From assembly GCA_938008215.1 (NCBI GenBank), contig CALLLS010000001.1:39582-103581 (forward strand): 64,000 bases of DNA. Reading direction: 5' to 3'. The notes under the pieces were generated by a model, which saw nothing but the letters and a program-made list of their open reading frames with translations, had not been told where the DNA came from and ran no database searches. The DNA comes from an uncultured Verrucomicrobiales bacterium (GTDB lineage: Bacteria > Verrucomicrobiota > Verrucomicrobiia > Verrucomicrobiales > Akkermansiaceae). The position numbers and the translations under genes were made by a program. Of this stretch, positions 45,715 through 55,156 are shown one piece after another. The number at the start of each line of letters is the position of its first letter. Position 1 is the first letter of the stretch.

Positions 45715-46902
45715 ATGATTCATGAACGTATTGATGATGAGCATATGCAAAGTATCGATCTAGATATCCCCGTTACCTTCAAGCATCGCGTCCGTCTTAC
45801 GAAGGATGTTTTTTTAGCTGAAAATAAAGTGTTAGGAGGTCTTTTTCGTAAGGATAAGGATGCGAAGGTGATTATCTTTGTAGAAAATGAGATTACTAGT
45901 CATTTTCCTGCCTTAGAGAAAGAACTACTCAATTGGTTTTCTTGTCACTCTCATCTTAGCCTAACCATTATTTTTAGAGCGGAAGGTGGGGAATATTGTA
46001 AGCGTTCGGAGGCCGTCTGCCGAGAGGTGATGGATGCCATAGAGCAGAATAAGATAGACCGCCATTCTTATGTATGGGCGATAGGTGGCGGAGCATTTCT
46101 TGACGTCGTAGGCTTTGCCGCAGCTACAGCACATCGCGGAATTCGTCTGGTACGTTTTCCGACCACAACTCTTGCACAGGGTGATTCTGGTGTCGGAGTG
46201 AAAAATGGAATTAATCTTTATAGAAAGAAGAATTTTCTAGGCACCTTTGCTGTTCCATATGCCGTGGTGAATGACTTTCGCTTTCTATACACTCAGTCGA
46301 AGCAGGCTTGTCGAGAGGGGCTCATCGAAGCGATAAAGGTGGCGCTGGTGAAAGATGGAGATTTCTTCCATTGGATAGAGAGAAATGTTGATGAACTTCG
46401 TGAACTATCTCCATCTGTGTTAGAAGAGAGTGTAACGCGTTCTGCCATATTACATGCGAAACACATTGCGCAAGGCGGAGATCCTTTTGAGATGGGTTCG
46501 AGTAGACCACTAGACTATGGGCATTGGGCAGCGCACAAAGCAGAGCAAATATCGGACTTTAGATTGACACATGCTCAGGCGGTTTGTGTGGGAGTGGCTC
46601 TGGATACTCTCTATTCAAGCAAGAAGGGCTTTCTCTCAGAAGAAAAAGCAATGAGAGTGATACATCTTCTTAAAAAATTAGGTTTGCCGCTTTGTGATGA
46701 AGCCTTTGAAGTGAGAAATACGATTGGCAACCTTGCCCTGCTTGATGGGCTTGAGGAGTTCAGAGAGCATTTAGGTGGAGAGCTTACGGTTCTGCTCTTA
46801 CATGATTTAGGGCAAGGGATGGATGTTCATGAGATAGACGGTGAAATAGTAGAAGAATGCTTAGAAACTCTTAAAAGCATTTCTATAAAATATGCTCAAT
46901 GA
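45715..46902 (+). CDS. EboD-like 3-dehydroquinate synthase family protein
   Basis: The 395-residue product has the sugar-phosphate-cyclase core: WAIGGGAFLDVVGFAAATAHRG (NAD and substrate region), FPTTTLAQGDSGVGVKNGINL, KNFLGTFAVP and GLIEAIKVALVKDG. The DSGVGVKNGIN block and the N-terminal extension (VTFKHRVRLTKDVF) match EboD proteins, which belong to the eboABCDEF cluster of unclear function. No other ebo gene is in the window. True AroB proteins have AQVDSSVGGKTG at this place, so I do not call it aroB. The reaction is unknown. Confidence 0.85.
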   Translation: MIHERIDDEHMQSIDLDIPVTFKHRVRLTKDVFLAENKVLGGLFRKDKDAKVIIFVENEITSHFPALEKELLNWFSCHSHLSLTIIFRAEGGEYCKRSEAVCREVMDAIEQNKIDRHSYVWAIGGGAFLDVVGFAAATAHRGIRLVRFPTTTLAQGDSGVGVKNGINLYRKKNFLGTFAVPYAVVNDFRFLYTQSKQACREGLIEAIKVALVKDGDFFHWIERNVDELRELSPSVLEESVTRSAILHAKHIAQGGDPFEMGSSRPLDYGHWAAHKAEQISDFRLTHAQAVCVGVALDTLYSSKKGFLSEEKAMRVIHLLKKLGLPLCDEAFEVRNTIGNLALLDGLEEFREHLGGELTVLLLHDLGQGMDVHEIDGEIVEECLETLKSISIKYAQ

Positions 46903-46980
46903 TTTGCTAGGTTTTCTCTGTCAGCATTGTGAAAATAATACGATTGCATTTAAGGTGATCACTTGGTTGTGTTCTGCATT

Positions 46981-48330
46981 ATGTGGAAAGGTAGATTTCA
47001 AGAAGCAACAGCAGATTTAGTAGAGCAGTTCGGGGAGTCCATTTCATTTGATTGGCGGTTATATTCCTACGATGTAGCAGGCTCTATTGCTCACGCGAGG
47101 GCGCAGCTGACGGCGGATCTTCTTACGGATGAAGAATTTTCTGCGATTGAAGCTGGGCTTAAGGAGATCGAGAAGGAGATAGAGGAAGGCAAGTTTGAGT
47201 TTTCTACGGCATTAGAGGACATCCACATGAATATTGAGGCGGAGCTGACGAAGCGGATTGGCGATGCAGGGGCTAAGCTTCACACCGCTCGCTCCCGTAA
47301 TGATCAAGTGGCGACAGATACCAGACTCTATTGCCGAACAGAAATAGATCTTATTCTAGAGCTTTTAGAGTCCTTAGAAACGGCACTCCTAGATCAGGCC
47401 GAAAGCCATGCCGCCACAGTCTTGCCCGGATATACACATTTACAACGCGGACAGCCTGTAACAGTGGGGCATCACCTACTAGCCTATGTAGAAATGCTCG
47501 CGCGTGACAAAGGGAGATTGTTGGACTGTCAAAAACGCTTGAATGTGAGTCCACTTGGCTCGGGAGCACTTGCAGGGTCTACCATTAATTTAGACCGCCA
47601 GCAGATCGCTAATGAACTAGAGTTCGCATCCGTGACCACTAATTCGATGGATGCGATTGCGGATCGGGATTACATCGCGGAGTTACTTTTTGCGCTGGCT
47701 CTTGTGGGTGCGCACCTTTCTCGCTTGAGTGAGGACTTTATTTTATGGAGTAGTAGTGAGTTCGGGTATTGCACGTTTTCTGATGCGCACACCACGGGAT
47801 CTTCTCTGATGCCGCAGAAGAAGAATCCTGATGTTTGTGAAATAACACGCGGGAAAACAGGAAGGCTTTATGGGAATCTAACCGCTATTTTGACCGCTAT
47901 TAAGGGGCTTCCACTGACTTATAATAGAGACCTTCAGGAAGACAAAGAGCCTCTTTTCGATTCTATAGACACCATTAAGCTCACCCTAAAAGTGAACGCA
48001 GAAATGATTTCGGCAATGACGATAAATACCGAAAGGTGTGAAGCGGCCGCTTCTGACCCACTTTTATTGGCTACAGACCTCGCAGACTACCTCGTGAAGA
48101 AGGGCGTTCCATTTCGCCAAGCACATGAATTAGTCGGTAAGGCAGTAGCGGAGAGCTTTTCTCAAAATATACCTTTAGATAAGCTGGATCTCACAAAAAT
48201 TGATGCGGCGTATGATGCAGATGCGAAGGCGGTCTTTAATCTAGAAACGGCACTGAGGGCGAGAACGAACCCTGGCGCTCCATGTGTAGATAATGTGAGA
48301 GCAGAGATTCAGAAATGGCGTAAGGCTTAA
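46981..48330 (+). CDS. argH: Argininosuccinate lyase
   Basis: ArgH splits argininosuccinate to arginine and fumarate. The 449-residue product, starting at ATG 46981 (MWKGRFQEATADL), has SFDWRLYSYDVAGSIAH, HTARSRNDQVATDTRL, YTHLQRGQPVTVGHHLLAY and the lyase signature GSSLMPQKKNPDVCEI near residue 275. An upstream TTG at 46963 is in frame, but the ATG aligns with the family. The stop overlaps the next, convergent gene by 4 bases. Confidence 0.97.
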   Translation: MWKGRFQEATADLVEQFGESISFDWRLYSYDVAGSIAHARAQLTADLLTDEEFSAIEAGLKEIEKEIEEGKFEFSTALEDIHMNIEAELTKRIGDAGAKLHTARSRNDQVATDTRLYCRTEIDLILELLESLETALLDQAESHAATVLPGYTHLQRGQPVTVGHHLLAYVEMLARDKGRLLDCQKRLNVSPLGSGALAGSTINLDRQQIANELEFASVTTNSMDAIADRDYIAELLFALALVGAHLSRLSEDFILWSSSEFGYCTFSDAHTTGSSLMPQKKNPDVCEITRGKTGRLYGNLTAILTAIKGLPLTYNRDLQEDKEPLFDSIDTIKLTLKVNAEMISAMTINTERCEAAASDPLLLATDLADYLVKKGVPFRQAHELVGKAVAESFSQNIPLDKLDLTKIDAAYDADAKAVFNLETALRARTNPGAPCVDNVRAEIQKWRKA

Positions 48331-50258
48331 GACACCCAATACGCTTGCAGGGTCTTGGCTGAGGCTGGGTCATTGAGGGCAAGGGCATCTTCTGGAAGCT
48401 CTTTTTTACTGGGCTGAATATGGAGGCTTCCTTTTTGAAGGTAAAGCTTACGCATGAGCTCGAGGGCGAGTCGCCCCATGGTGTAGCGCACGTTTACTTC
48501 TACGACAGGTCGAAGAACGAGGGTGTCTGCTTTATCCCAATACAGAAAGGCGTCTATTCCGACTGGTCCATGGTAATTTGGCAAAAGCTTTGGGAGCAAG
48601 TTAGGGATGATTTCATGATAAAGCTCTTTAAAGTTTGTTTGCACAAACAGGGTAGTCCGTGCTTTTTCTGATAAGAGAGCACTCCATTTATGAGCGACGT
48701 GTGCGGATTGAAATTGTCCTTTCTCGCTATTCTTCATAAGGCAAAACCCTTTCAATTGAGCAGGAGCTTTTTCACCCTCTAGGTCGTAGTGAACCGAGAA
48801 GTCGAGATAGCACTTTCTCTCGGGCTCTATAATCAAGGATTGAGAATTCTTTAGAAGTTTACAAGCTTTCTCAATAGCCGCAACCGCATGTTCTTCTGAC
48901 GAGAAAGGATCGTAAATGAGTTGTTCCCTTCCAGAACAGGAATAGAGAGGTTTAATTCGTTGAGGCTCTGTAGATTCTAATAAGTGAGTCTTTAATTCTT
49001 TAACATTAGAAATAAGGAGAGAGTCTGAGGGAATACCCACCATTTCAGTGAGCTTAAGTCCTATCTCTTTAGAAAACCAGTGATGAGGAAGAGCGTTACT
49101 CCATTGGTGAGGAACAGAAGTTGGGAGTTGCTCTTTGAAGCGCTTTAGTGAACGAGAGGCGTCTGGAGACCAAGCCCACGGGATGAGCCCGCCAAGCTTT
49201 CTTTCTGAAAGGCTAGGGTCATCTTGCGCGATCAACTCTGGAATGGGTATGTCTGCCTCGCGCAATGACTGAAGATGCTTAGTGGAGGGCAGCTTTCGTA
49301 AGAGGAGCATATCATCCTGCTTAGCTATGGCTAGCATGAGGAATTCTAGATCTTGCTCAATGTCTTGGATGCGTGACCTTTGCTGAATAGGCTGTTCTAA
49401 TTTCTCAGCGAGAGCGTGGGCTTCCGCACTAGAATTAAACCAATGGAGGACAGGATTTCTGCCGCGAGACTGAGAATAGACGGAAAGGTTAGTGATGAAG
49501 TCTTCATTAAGCCCCGCTTTTCTTCTAGCCTCCGGATTATATGGAGCTAAGCCCTTTGCCTTAGAGGCACTGAAGGGCAGCTCAAGCCCTTCACGATAGG
49601 CGTTCCAATCACTTTTTTGCGGAGCTTTCCATTCGCGCAACCATTTAATACCATGTCCCACATGTCCGATTTCATCTTGGTAGATTTTCTCCAGAACAGC
49701 AGCGGTTCCAGTATCTCCTACTTCGCGAAACTTTTGCGCATAGTGGTGGGAGAAATCTAAGTTAGCTTGCTCAAAGGTAAGATTCAGCTTAGTGACAAAC
49801 TCCATGGGAGAGCGCATGGGAGAGACGAGCCTCCAGAAATAACTATTCAGTGGAAGCTGCCCAAACTCCACGCCACATTCCTTCATGCGGCGGATATACA
49901 TGAGGGTATGCATCTGCTCTTCTCGCATCGCTTCAAACACGCCTCTCCGGTATTCCGTGTGAGCATCAGGAAACTTGAGAAGAACGAGCGCCATGAGCTC
50001 AGAGGCGAGAAGTTCATGATTTGCGAGGAAGTGGAGAAGCTCCCCCCTTGGTTTATCTTGATCTAAAACATTTACCCCAGGGAATGAAGATCTAACCCCT
50101 TTTTCAGAGAGTTTAAGTTCTGAGGGACGGGTGGGGGAATGTGGGGTCTTAAGGGAGTGAGGTCGAGCTGTATCTAGAAGGTCAAACGATGAGATCGCTA
50201 GTTTTTCTTCTAGGTTTTTCCCAAAGAGCACTTGCTCCGCTGCCTCAGAGATGGTCAT
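48327..50258 (-). CDS. DUF455 ferritin-like protein fused to an ATP-grasp-like domain
   Basis: Residues about 60-260 form a DUF455/ferritin-like four-helix domain, with ELLHFLANHELLASELMALVL, MREEQMHTLMY (E..H motif) and IYQDEIGHVGHGIKWL (E..H) as predicted di-metal ligands. Residues about 330-625 resemble an ATP-grasp fold: they contain GIDAFLYWDKADTLVLRPVVEVNVRYTMG, the 'E-x-N-x-R-Y-T-x-G' metal-site signature. DUF455 proteins and such ATP-grasp domains occur together in a few bacteria, with no known product. The 643-residue gene is monocistronic and convergent with argH. Confidence 0.83.
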   Translation of the reverse strand: MTISEAAEQVLFGKNLEEKLAISSFDLLDTARPHSLKTPHSPTRPSELKLSEKGVRSSFPGVNVLDQDKPRGELLHFLANHELLASELMALVLLKFPDAHTEYRRGVFEAMREEQMHTLMYIRRMKECGVEFGQLPLNSYFWRLVSPMRSPMEFVTKLNLTFEQANLDFSHHYAQKFREVGDTGTAAVLEKIYQDEIGHVGHGIKWLREWKAPQKSDWNAYREGLELPFSASKAKGLAPYNPEARRKAGLNEDFITNLSVYSQSRGRNPVLHWFNSSAEAHALAEKLEQPIQQRSRIQDIEQDLEFLMLAIAKQDDMLLLRKLPSTKHLQSLREADIPIPELIAQDDPSLSERKLGGLIPWAWSPDASRSLKRFKEQLPTSVPHQWSNALPHHWFSKEIGLKLTEMVGIPSDSLLISNVKELKTHLLESTEPQRIKPLYSCSGREQLIYDPFSSEEHAVAAIEKACKLLKNSQSLIIEPERKCYLDFSVHYDLEGEKAPAQLKGFCLMKNSEKGQFQSAHVAHKWSALLSEKARTTLFVQTNFKELYHEIIPNLLPKLLPNYHGPVGIDAFLYWDKADTLVLRPVVEVNVRYTMGRLALELMRKLYLQKGSLHIQPSKKELPEDALALNDPASAKTLQAYWVS

Positions 50259-50303
50259 GTTTTTCTAGTTGGTTTTTCACTGGGAGAAGGAGATTCCCCT
50301 AAA

Positions 50304-50330
50304 TAAAAAAAGCGCACGAGGAGTGCGCCT
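50304..50330 (-). terminator. Strong Rho-independent terminator of the 90-aa gene
   Basis: On the minus strand gcgcac ... gtgcgc is a perfect 6-bp stem with a 5-base loop, directly followed by seven T residues. It lies 27 bases after the stop codon of the 50357-50629 gene and just upstream of the DUF455/ATP-grasp gene start. Confidence 0.93.
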
Positions 50331-50356
50331 TAAGAGATTATGCTAAATCTAGCATA

Positions 50357-50629
50357 TTACCCGTTTAAAACAGTAACGTAGAGGAAGTCTTTTTTAGCAA
50401 GGGCATCAATCATTCCCTTATTATTCTTATACTTTTCCGCTGAAACAAATCTAGTGCCAGACCTCCATTCACGACGACCTGAGATGAAAGCAACTTGCTC
50501 GCGGTCGTTCTTAAGGTTCGGCTTGTGTGTCAGTGTTACAAGACAGCTCCCTTTCTCTTCTTGAGCCTTTGTAAGGTCAGAAGGAGAACATTGTCCGCGG
50601 TCTTTTGGTAGGAGTTCTGTCTTTGGCAT
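50357..50629 (-). CDS. Small basic protein of unknown function
   Basis: The 90-residue product (MPKTELLPKDRGQCSPSDLTKAQ...) has no signal peptide or membrane segment. It is rich in Lys and Arg and ends LAKKDFLYVTVLNG. Two cysteines (positions 14 and 29) are present without a metal-motif spacing. I do not recognise the family. A strong terminator is placed right after it, which supports a real, separately transcribed gene. No start-site choice other than the ATG at 50629 is needed. Confidence 0.7.
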   Translation of the reverse strand: MPKTELLPKDRGQCSPSDLTKAQEEKGSCLVTLTHKPNLKNDREQVAFISGRREWRSGTRFVSAEKYKNNKGMIDALAKKDFLYVTVLNG

Positions 50630-51004
50630 GGGGCATGGCTTATAGAGTTGTTTTTCAGTAAGCGTCGAGTCTTTTTTTGAGAAAAAACGATTTGTTTTTA
50701 TGGGGGGAAGTTAAAGTAGGGAACTTCTGGAAACTATCTTTACGATCAATGTGAAATCTCTTGATATTCTAATGCCTTTTAAAAAGGGAATGAGTTTTTG
50801 CCCTTTGGGTTACTTTGCCTTTATAACAGAAGGCTTTATTATTCGTTAGTTCGTAATGCACGCATTACTCCTGCCTCATTCTTTGCCCTCTCCCAAAATG
50901 CTCGTAAATCGTTTAAACCTAGTTACCAGAAGTCCCCTTCAATGTGAGCAAATAAAAAAAAGATTCTCCGCTGAATTGTATGGAGCTAGGTTGGGTTTTC
51001 CGTA
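50630..51004. promoter_or_regulatory. Gene-free 375-base region upstream of the MoxR module
   Basis: No ORF of note is present. At 50853-50868 gtaatgc-ac-gcattac is a perfect 7-2-7 inverted repeat, about 135-150 bases before the first gene of the MoxR module, and a possible operator. The rest shows A/T-rich tracts. I could not assign a promoter with confidence. Confidence 0.35.
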
Positions 51005-52360
51005 ATGATAGAGCAAGACATGGGTGATACGGATAAAAATCAGTTATACTGGGAAAAGGGAATACGTTCCACTCGCCTTAAGATCAATACGGCGTGGTTT
51101 TTATCTGCGCTAGCTCGTCCGCTCGCGGGATTTTTCATCATTGCGGCCTTAGTTCTCTTTTATTTCCGTTGGGTGGGGGATTTGGACTGGATGCGACCTT
51201 CTTTTATTATTGCTAGCCTTTTCATTACCACTCTCATTTACGTGGTGGTTACTCTTGCTGGGAAATGGGAGGGTAAGCAGGACACCGTGGTGAGGATTGA
51301 TGACTCTCTTTCGCTTAATAATCAGCTTTCAATGGCGGTAAGCGGGCGAGCGCCATTTCCTGAGATAAAGGCACTGCCTAAGATTTACGATTGGAAAGCA
51401 TTTTATTTTCTCCCGCCTCTTTTGATCGGGCTATTAGGGCTAATACTTGCCGCCTTTATTCCGATAAAAAAGGCACCTCCTACTTCGTTTAATATACAGG
51501 AGCCGCTTGCCTGGGAAGAGATGGAGGAGGAGCTAGAGATGCTTAAGGAGGAAGAGCTCGTAGAGGAGGAATACATCGCGGAAAAAGAAAAAGAGCTAGA
51601 AGCCCTGAAGACGCAGGATCAAGAAGATTGGTATGAGCACTCTTCACTAGAGGCTACGGATCACCTCGTAAATCAGCATAAAGAGGAGAAAAATAAGCTA
51701 GCTGACGCTCTGGAAAACGCAGCGGAGCAATTAGAAAAGATGGAAAGTGGCAAGGGGAATCCTGGTGCCTTGAAATCCGCCTTTAATGAGTTTCAAGAGT
51801 CGCTTAAGGGAATGGAAAACGCCCAAATGAAGCCCAATAAGGAACTACTAGAACAGATGAAGGGTATCTCGCCTGAGAGTTTAAAGCAGCTGTCTCCAGA
51901 AGAGATAGAAAAGCTAAAATCTAAATTACAAGAGGGTAGTGATTCTCTTTCTGAGGGTGATGGAGCTGGTGATGATGGGGAAGGAGCTCCGCAAGACGGT
52001 AAAAAACTAGGCAACGGATGGGAAGGAAGTGGTGAAGGCGAAGAGCAGGGATCGGGTGAACCGGGCATCAATAGAGGTCCAGGGCATGATGAACTCCTCT
52101 ATGGTGATACGCATGAGCGATTAAATACAGAGAAGGATGGCGGGCTAGAAGCGCAAGATCTTTCAGACTTTACGCCTGGTGATTTACTAGAGCTTCAAGA
52201 CGCAGCCCCACAAGCTGAAGAAAAATTTTCTGGTGTAAGAGCGAGCGGTATTACAGAAAACCAAGGGCGAGGAGGAAACCGAGTATGGAAGCAAGCTCTT
52301 CTTCCTGCGGAACAAGAAGCCCTGAAATTTTATTTTTCTAATGAACCAAACGATAAGTAA
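51005..52360 (+). CDS. Membrane protein with long acidic coiled coil (MoxR-module, DUF4175-like)
   Basis: The 451-residue product has three membrane segments (about 31-52, 65-84, 130-152), then a highly charged coiled coil with many Glu and Lys runs (about 165-300). A Gly/Glu/Asp-rich low-complexity segment (about 305-345) and a short acidic C terminus follow. The shape resembles the DUF4175-type proteins of MoxR-vWA operons. It starts the three-gene module and overlaps the MoxR gene by 20 bases, implying translational coupling. Function is unknown. Confidence 0.78.
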   Translation: MIEQDMGDTDKNQLYWEKGIRSTRLKINTAWFLSALARPLAGFFIIAALVLFYFRWVGDLDWMRPSFIIASLFITTLIYVVVTLAGKWEGKQDTVVRIDDSLSLNNQLSMAVSGRAPFPEIKALPKIYDWKAFYFLPPLLIGLLGLILAAFIPIKKAPPTSFNIQEPLAWEEMEEELEMLKEEELVEEEYIAEKEKELEALKTQDQEDWYEHSSLEATDHLVNQHKEEKNKLADALENAAEQLEKMESGKGNPGALKSAFNEFQESLKGMENAQMKPNKELLEQMKGISPESLKQLSPEEIEKLKSKLQEGSDSLSEGDGAGDDGEGAPQDGKKLGNGWEGSGEGEEQGSGEPGINRGPGHDELLYGDTHERLNTEKDGGLEAQDLSDFTPGDLLELQDAAPQAEEKFSGVRASGITENQGRGGNRVWKQALLPAEQEALKFYFSNEPNDK

Positions 52361-53369
52361 TCAACTCAGTGAAGAGCAATTAAGAAGAGGGAAAGAGCTC
52401 AGTGATAAGCTCATCTCAGGTCTTAATATGATTCTTCTAGGGAAAGAAGATTTAGTGGACATGGTGACCGTGGGTGTTCTTGCGGAAGGACACCTCCTTT
52501 TAGAAGGCTTACCGGGTCTAGGAAAGACAGAGCTTATAAAAGGCTTAGCCCTGCTTACCGGTCTGGACACATCTCGAGTGCAATTCACGCCAGATCTTTT
52601 ACCCGGAGACATTACCGGAAACCCTATTTTACAAGAGGTGGACGGGCAGAAAGTATTCGTCTTTCAATCTGGTCCCGTATTCACTAACCTTCTCCTAGCG
52701 GATGAGATAAACCGAGCTTCGCCTAAGACGCAGTCTGCACTCCTAGAGGCAATGCAAGAGAAACAGGTGACGGTTCTTGGGGAGACGCATCTGATTAAGA
52801 AACCCTTCTTCGTGCTCGCCACGCAAAACCCGATCGAACAAGAGGGGACGTATAGCTTACCCGAGGCGCAGTTAGACCGCTTTCTTTTTAAGCTGAACGT
52901 GCGTCAGAACTCGGCAGCGACTTTAGAGAAAATTATCCTTAGTAAAGAAGCAGGCCAAAGAACGGAGGTGAAGCAAGTGATAACGCCTGAGGATCTAGAT
53001 GAGCTGATGCAAATGGTGGATCAGGTATATCTACCAGAAGCGGTGGTCAGCTTTATCGCTAGGCTTGTAGATGCCACAAACGGGGGCGGAGAGACAGAAG
53101 CTGGAAAGCTCATTAAGTTTGGCGCAAGCCCGAGAGCAGCTTTATCTTTCGCTAGGGCGGCAAAGGCGAAAGCGATCTTAAGAGGAAGACCGAATGCGAG
53201 CTTTGAGGATGTTAGAGAGTTGGCTTTACCAGTCTTACGGCACCGCATCATTTTAGATTACCAAGCGAAAATAGCAGGTGAGACGGAAGACTCCGTGATT
53301 AGTAAGCTCTTAGAAGAACTACCCGCTACAGACAAGTTTCTCCCACCTGGAGTAACGCAGAAAAAATAA
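52341..53369 (+). CDS. MoxR-family AAA+ ATPase
   Basis: MoxR ATPases are chaperone-like AAA+ proteins that work with vWA-domain partners in assembly or modification. The 342-residue product has Walker A GLPGLGKTELIKG near residue 60, Walker B LLLADEINRASPKTQSALLEAMQE, sensor 1 (FFVLATQNPIEQEGTYSLPEAQLDRFL) and sensor 2 (SPRAALSFARAAKAKA). Here it lies between two membrane proteins and lacks the usual adjacent DUF58 or vWA gene. Confidence 0.95.
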   Translation: MNQTISNQLSEEQLRRGKELSDKLISGLNMILLGKEDLVDMVTVGVLAEGHLLLEGLPGLGKTELIKGLALLTGLDTSRVQFTPDLLPGDITGNPILQEVDGQKVFVFQSGPVFTNLLLADEINRASPKTQSALLEAMQEKQVTVLGETHLIKKPFFVLATQNPIEQEGTYSLPEAQLDRFLFKLNVRQNSAATLEKIILSKEAGQRTEVKQVITPEDLDELMQMVDQVYLPEAVVSFIARLVDATNGGGETEAGKLIKFGASPRAALSFARAAKAKAILRGRPNASFEDVRELALPVLRHRIILDYQAKIAGETEDSVISKLLEELPATDKFLPPGVTQKK

Positions 53370-53382
53370 GCTTTATAACGAT

Positions 53383-55143
53383 ATGAAACATATAGCTCTA
53401 GTCCTCACTCTTCTTTCTCTGCTCTCGTCTGCGCAGTACACTTTTACTGATGAGATTTATGATGGAGATACAGGGTCGAAGATTAAGATCAGTTCTCCTT
53501 TTGCGGTCGTTCCTCCGAGAGGATATTTCCCGATTAACGTAGAGGTGAGTAATAAGTCTGATAAGCCGAGTTATTGGACTTTTAAGGTATACTCAGAGGA
53601 TGGTTATTCATTTGGAGCGGGGAGTAGTAGTAAAATGTCTAGTGAGTATACGCTAGAGTGTCCGTCTGGAGAGGTGATGAGGTATTCTTATTTAGTGCCA
53701 GTAGTGACGGTCTTAGATTATAAGAGATACCAGAATAATGCGAATATCTCTATCGAATACAGTGAATCAGGTGGCTTTCTTTCTGAGAATAAGTTAGAGA
53801 CTTCCATCAGTGAAAGTATGCCCTCACTCCTGATGAGCGAAGCTCTCCACCGCGTCAATGGCTCAGTACTAAGCAGTGAATATAAAAAATCCATGGGAAG
53901 AAGTGGGGGAAATAGAATGGACTTTGACTGCCACTTTTTACCTTCTGAGATGCCGACAGACTGGAGAGCATATTCAGGTTTTGATAGTATCATGATTACG
54001 CCAGAGGACTGGGGCGAGATGGATTCGATGGCGAAGCGAGCCCTCTTAGACTGGTGTAAAATGGGAGGGGAGTTGATAGTTTATAAGAGGGCTGAAGCTC
54101 TTTCCATAGAAGCGGTTGGTATCCCTAAGGTCGGAGCCTTTGGGTGGGGGCGGGTGAGTGAGGAGACGGTAGGCAGCCGTCTTAAATTAGACGCAAAGCG
54201 TTTTATTGATAAGGTGAAATCTAACCCTAACGCGAATAGAGATTTAGCAGAAAACTATCAAGCAAGCTGGTCGTTGAAGAAGGTATTTGGAGAGAGACCT
54301 TTTAATATCGCTCCTCTCATAATCATTCTTCTTCTCTTTGCCATTTTAGTAGGTCCGGTAAACCTTTTTGTATTCGCAAAAGAGGGGCGGAGGCACCGTC
54401 TCTTTTTTACTACTCCTCTTATTTCCATTATTACCACCCTTCTCCTATTTATCGTCATACTGGTTCAAGATGGCATAGGAGGGACTGGTATTCAGCGTTC
54501 GTTAGTAGAGATCGATTCGGGTAATCATACGATGTATGGCTCACAAGAACAGATTTGTAGAACTGGGATGCTTCTTAAAACGCAATTTGAGATGGATGCT
54601 CCTGCTGTTATTGATCCCGTGATGTTAGCTCGCGATAATAATTGGGCACGAGTCAAAGCGAATAATGAAGGTGGAAAATGCCAATATAAATTACAGTTAA
54701 CATCTTCAATGAAAACAGAGCTTTCTGGAGATTGGTTTTTGAGTAGGACTGAATCTGGGCATCTCATTCATTATAAGAAGCCCACTCGACAAGGAATAGA
54801 TGTCATCAAGGAATCAGGAGGTCTCTATGCGCTTTCTTCCTTAAAGCCTGAAATGAAAACGTTCTTCTATAGATCTGCAGATAATACTTATTGGAAGGCA
54901 TCTAGCTTGAAACAGGGAATCAAGAAAAAATTAGATCAAGTAACCGCCAAGGAATTTAGAACATGGTTAAATAATGAAAGAGCACTTTTCGACCAGACAA
55001 ATCAAAAAAGGATAAGGTCTGATAATAGACCGAATAGATACTACGCGAGTTGTGAGGACTGGGATTCTTTATCAACACATCCAGACATAAAATGGAACGA
55101 TAAAACAGCTCTCATTTGTGGAGACAATGGAGAGCCTAATTGA
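53383..55143 (+). CDS. Exported membrane protein of the MoxR module
   Basis: The 586-residue product has a signal peptide (MKHIALVLTLLSLLSSAQ), a long extracytoplasmic beta-rich region, a mid-protein GAT1-like/DUF4159-like segment (DSIMITPEDWGEMDSMAKRALLDWCKMGGELIVY), two adjacent membrane segments (APLIIILLLFAILVGPVNLF and LFFTTPLISIITTLLLFIVIL, about 305-365) and a C-terminal domain. Similar membrane proteins follow MoxR-DUF58 genes in other bacteria. It begins 13 bases after the MoxR gene. Function is unknown. Confidence 0.8.
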   Translation: MKHIALVLTLLSLLSSAQYTFTDEIYDGDTGSKIKISSPFAVVPPRGYFPINVEVSNKSDKPSYWTFKVYSEDGYSFGAGSSSKMSSEYTLECPSGEVMRYSYLVPVVTVLDYKRYQNNANISIEYSESGGFLSENKLETSISESMPSLLMSEALHRVNGSVLSSEYKKSMGRSGGNRMDFDCHFLPSEMPTDWRAYSGFDSIMITPEDWGEMDSMAKRALLDWCKMGGELIVYKRAEALSIEAVGIPKVGAFGWGRVSEETVGSRLKLDAKRFIDKVKSNPNANRDLAENYQASWSLKKVFGERPFNIAPLIIILLLFAILVGPVNLFVFAKEGRRHRLFFTTPLISIITTLLLFIVILVQDGIGGTGIQRSLVEIDSGNHTMYGSQEQICRTGMLLKTQFEMDAPAVIDPVMLARDNNWARVKANNEGGKCQYKLQLTSSMKTELSGDWFLSRTESGHLIHYKKPTRQGIDVIKESGGLYALSSLKPEMKTFFYRSADNTYWKASSLKQGIKKKLDQVTAKEFRTWLNNERALFDQTNQKRIRSDNRPNRYYASCEDWDSLSTHPDIKWNDKTALICGDNGEPN

Positions 55144-55156
55144 AGAGTGAAAGTCT

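Noticed and set aside
45715..46902. aroB (3-dehydroquinate synthase proper)
   Set aside because: The DSGVGVKNGIN block and N-terminal extension match EboD rather than AroB.
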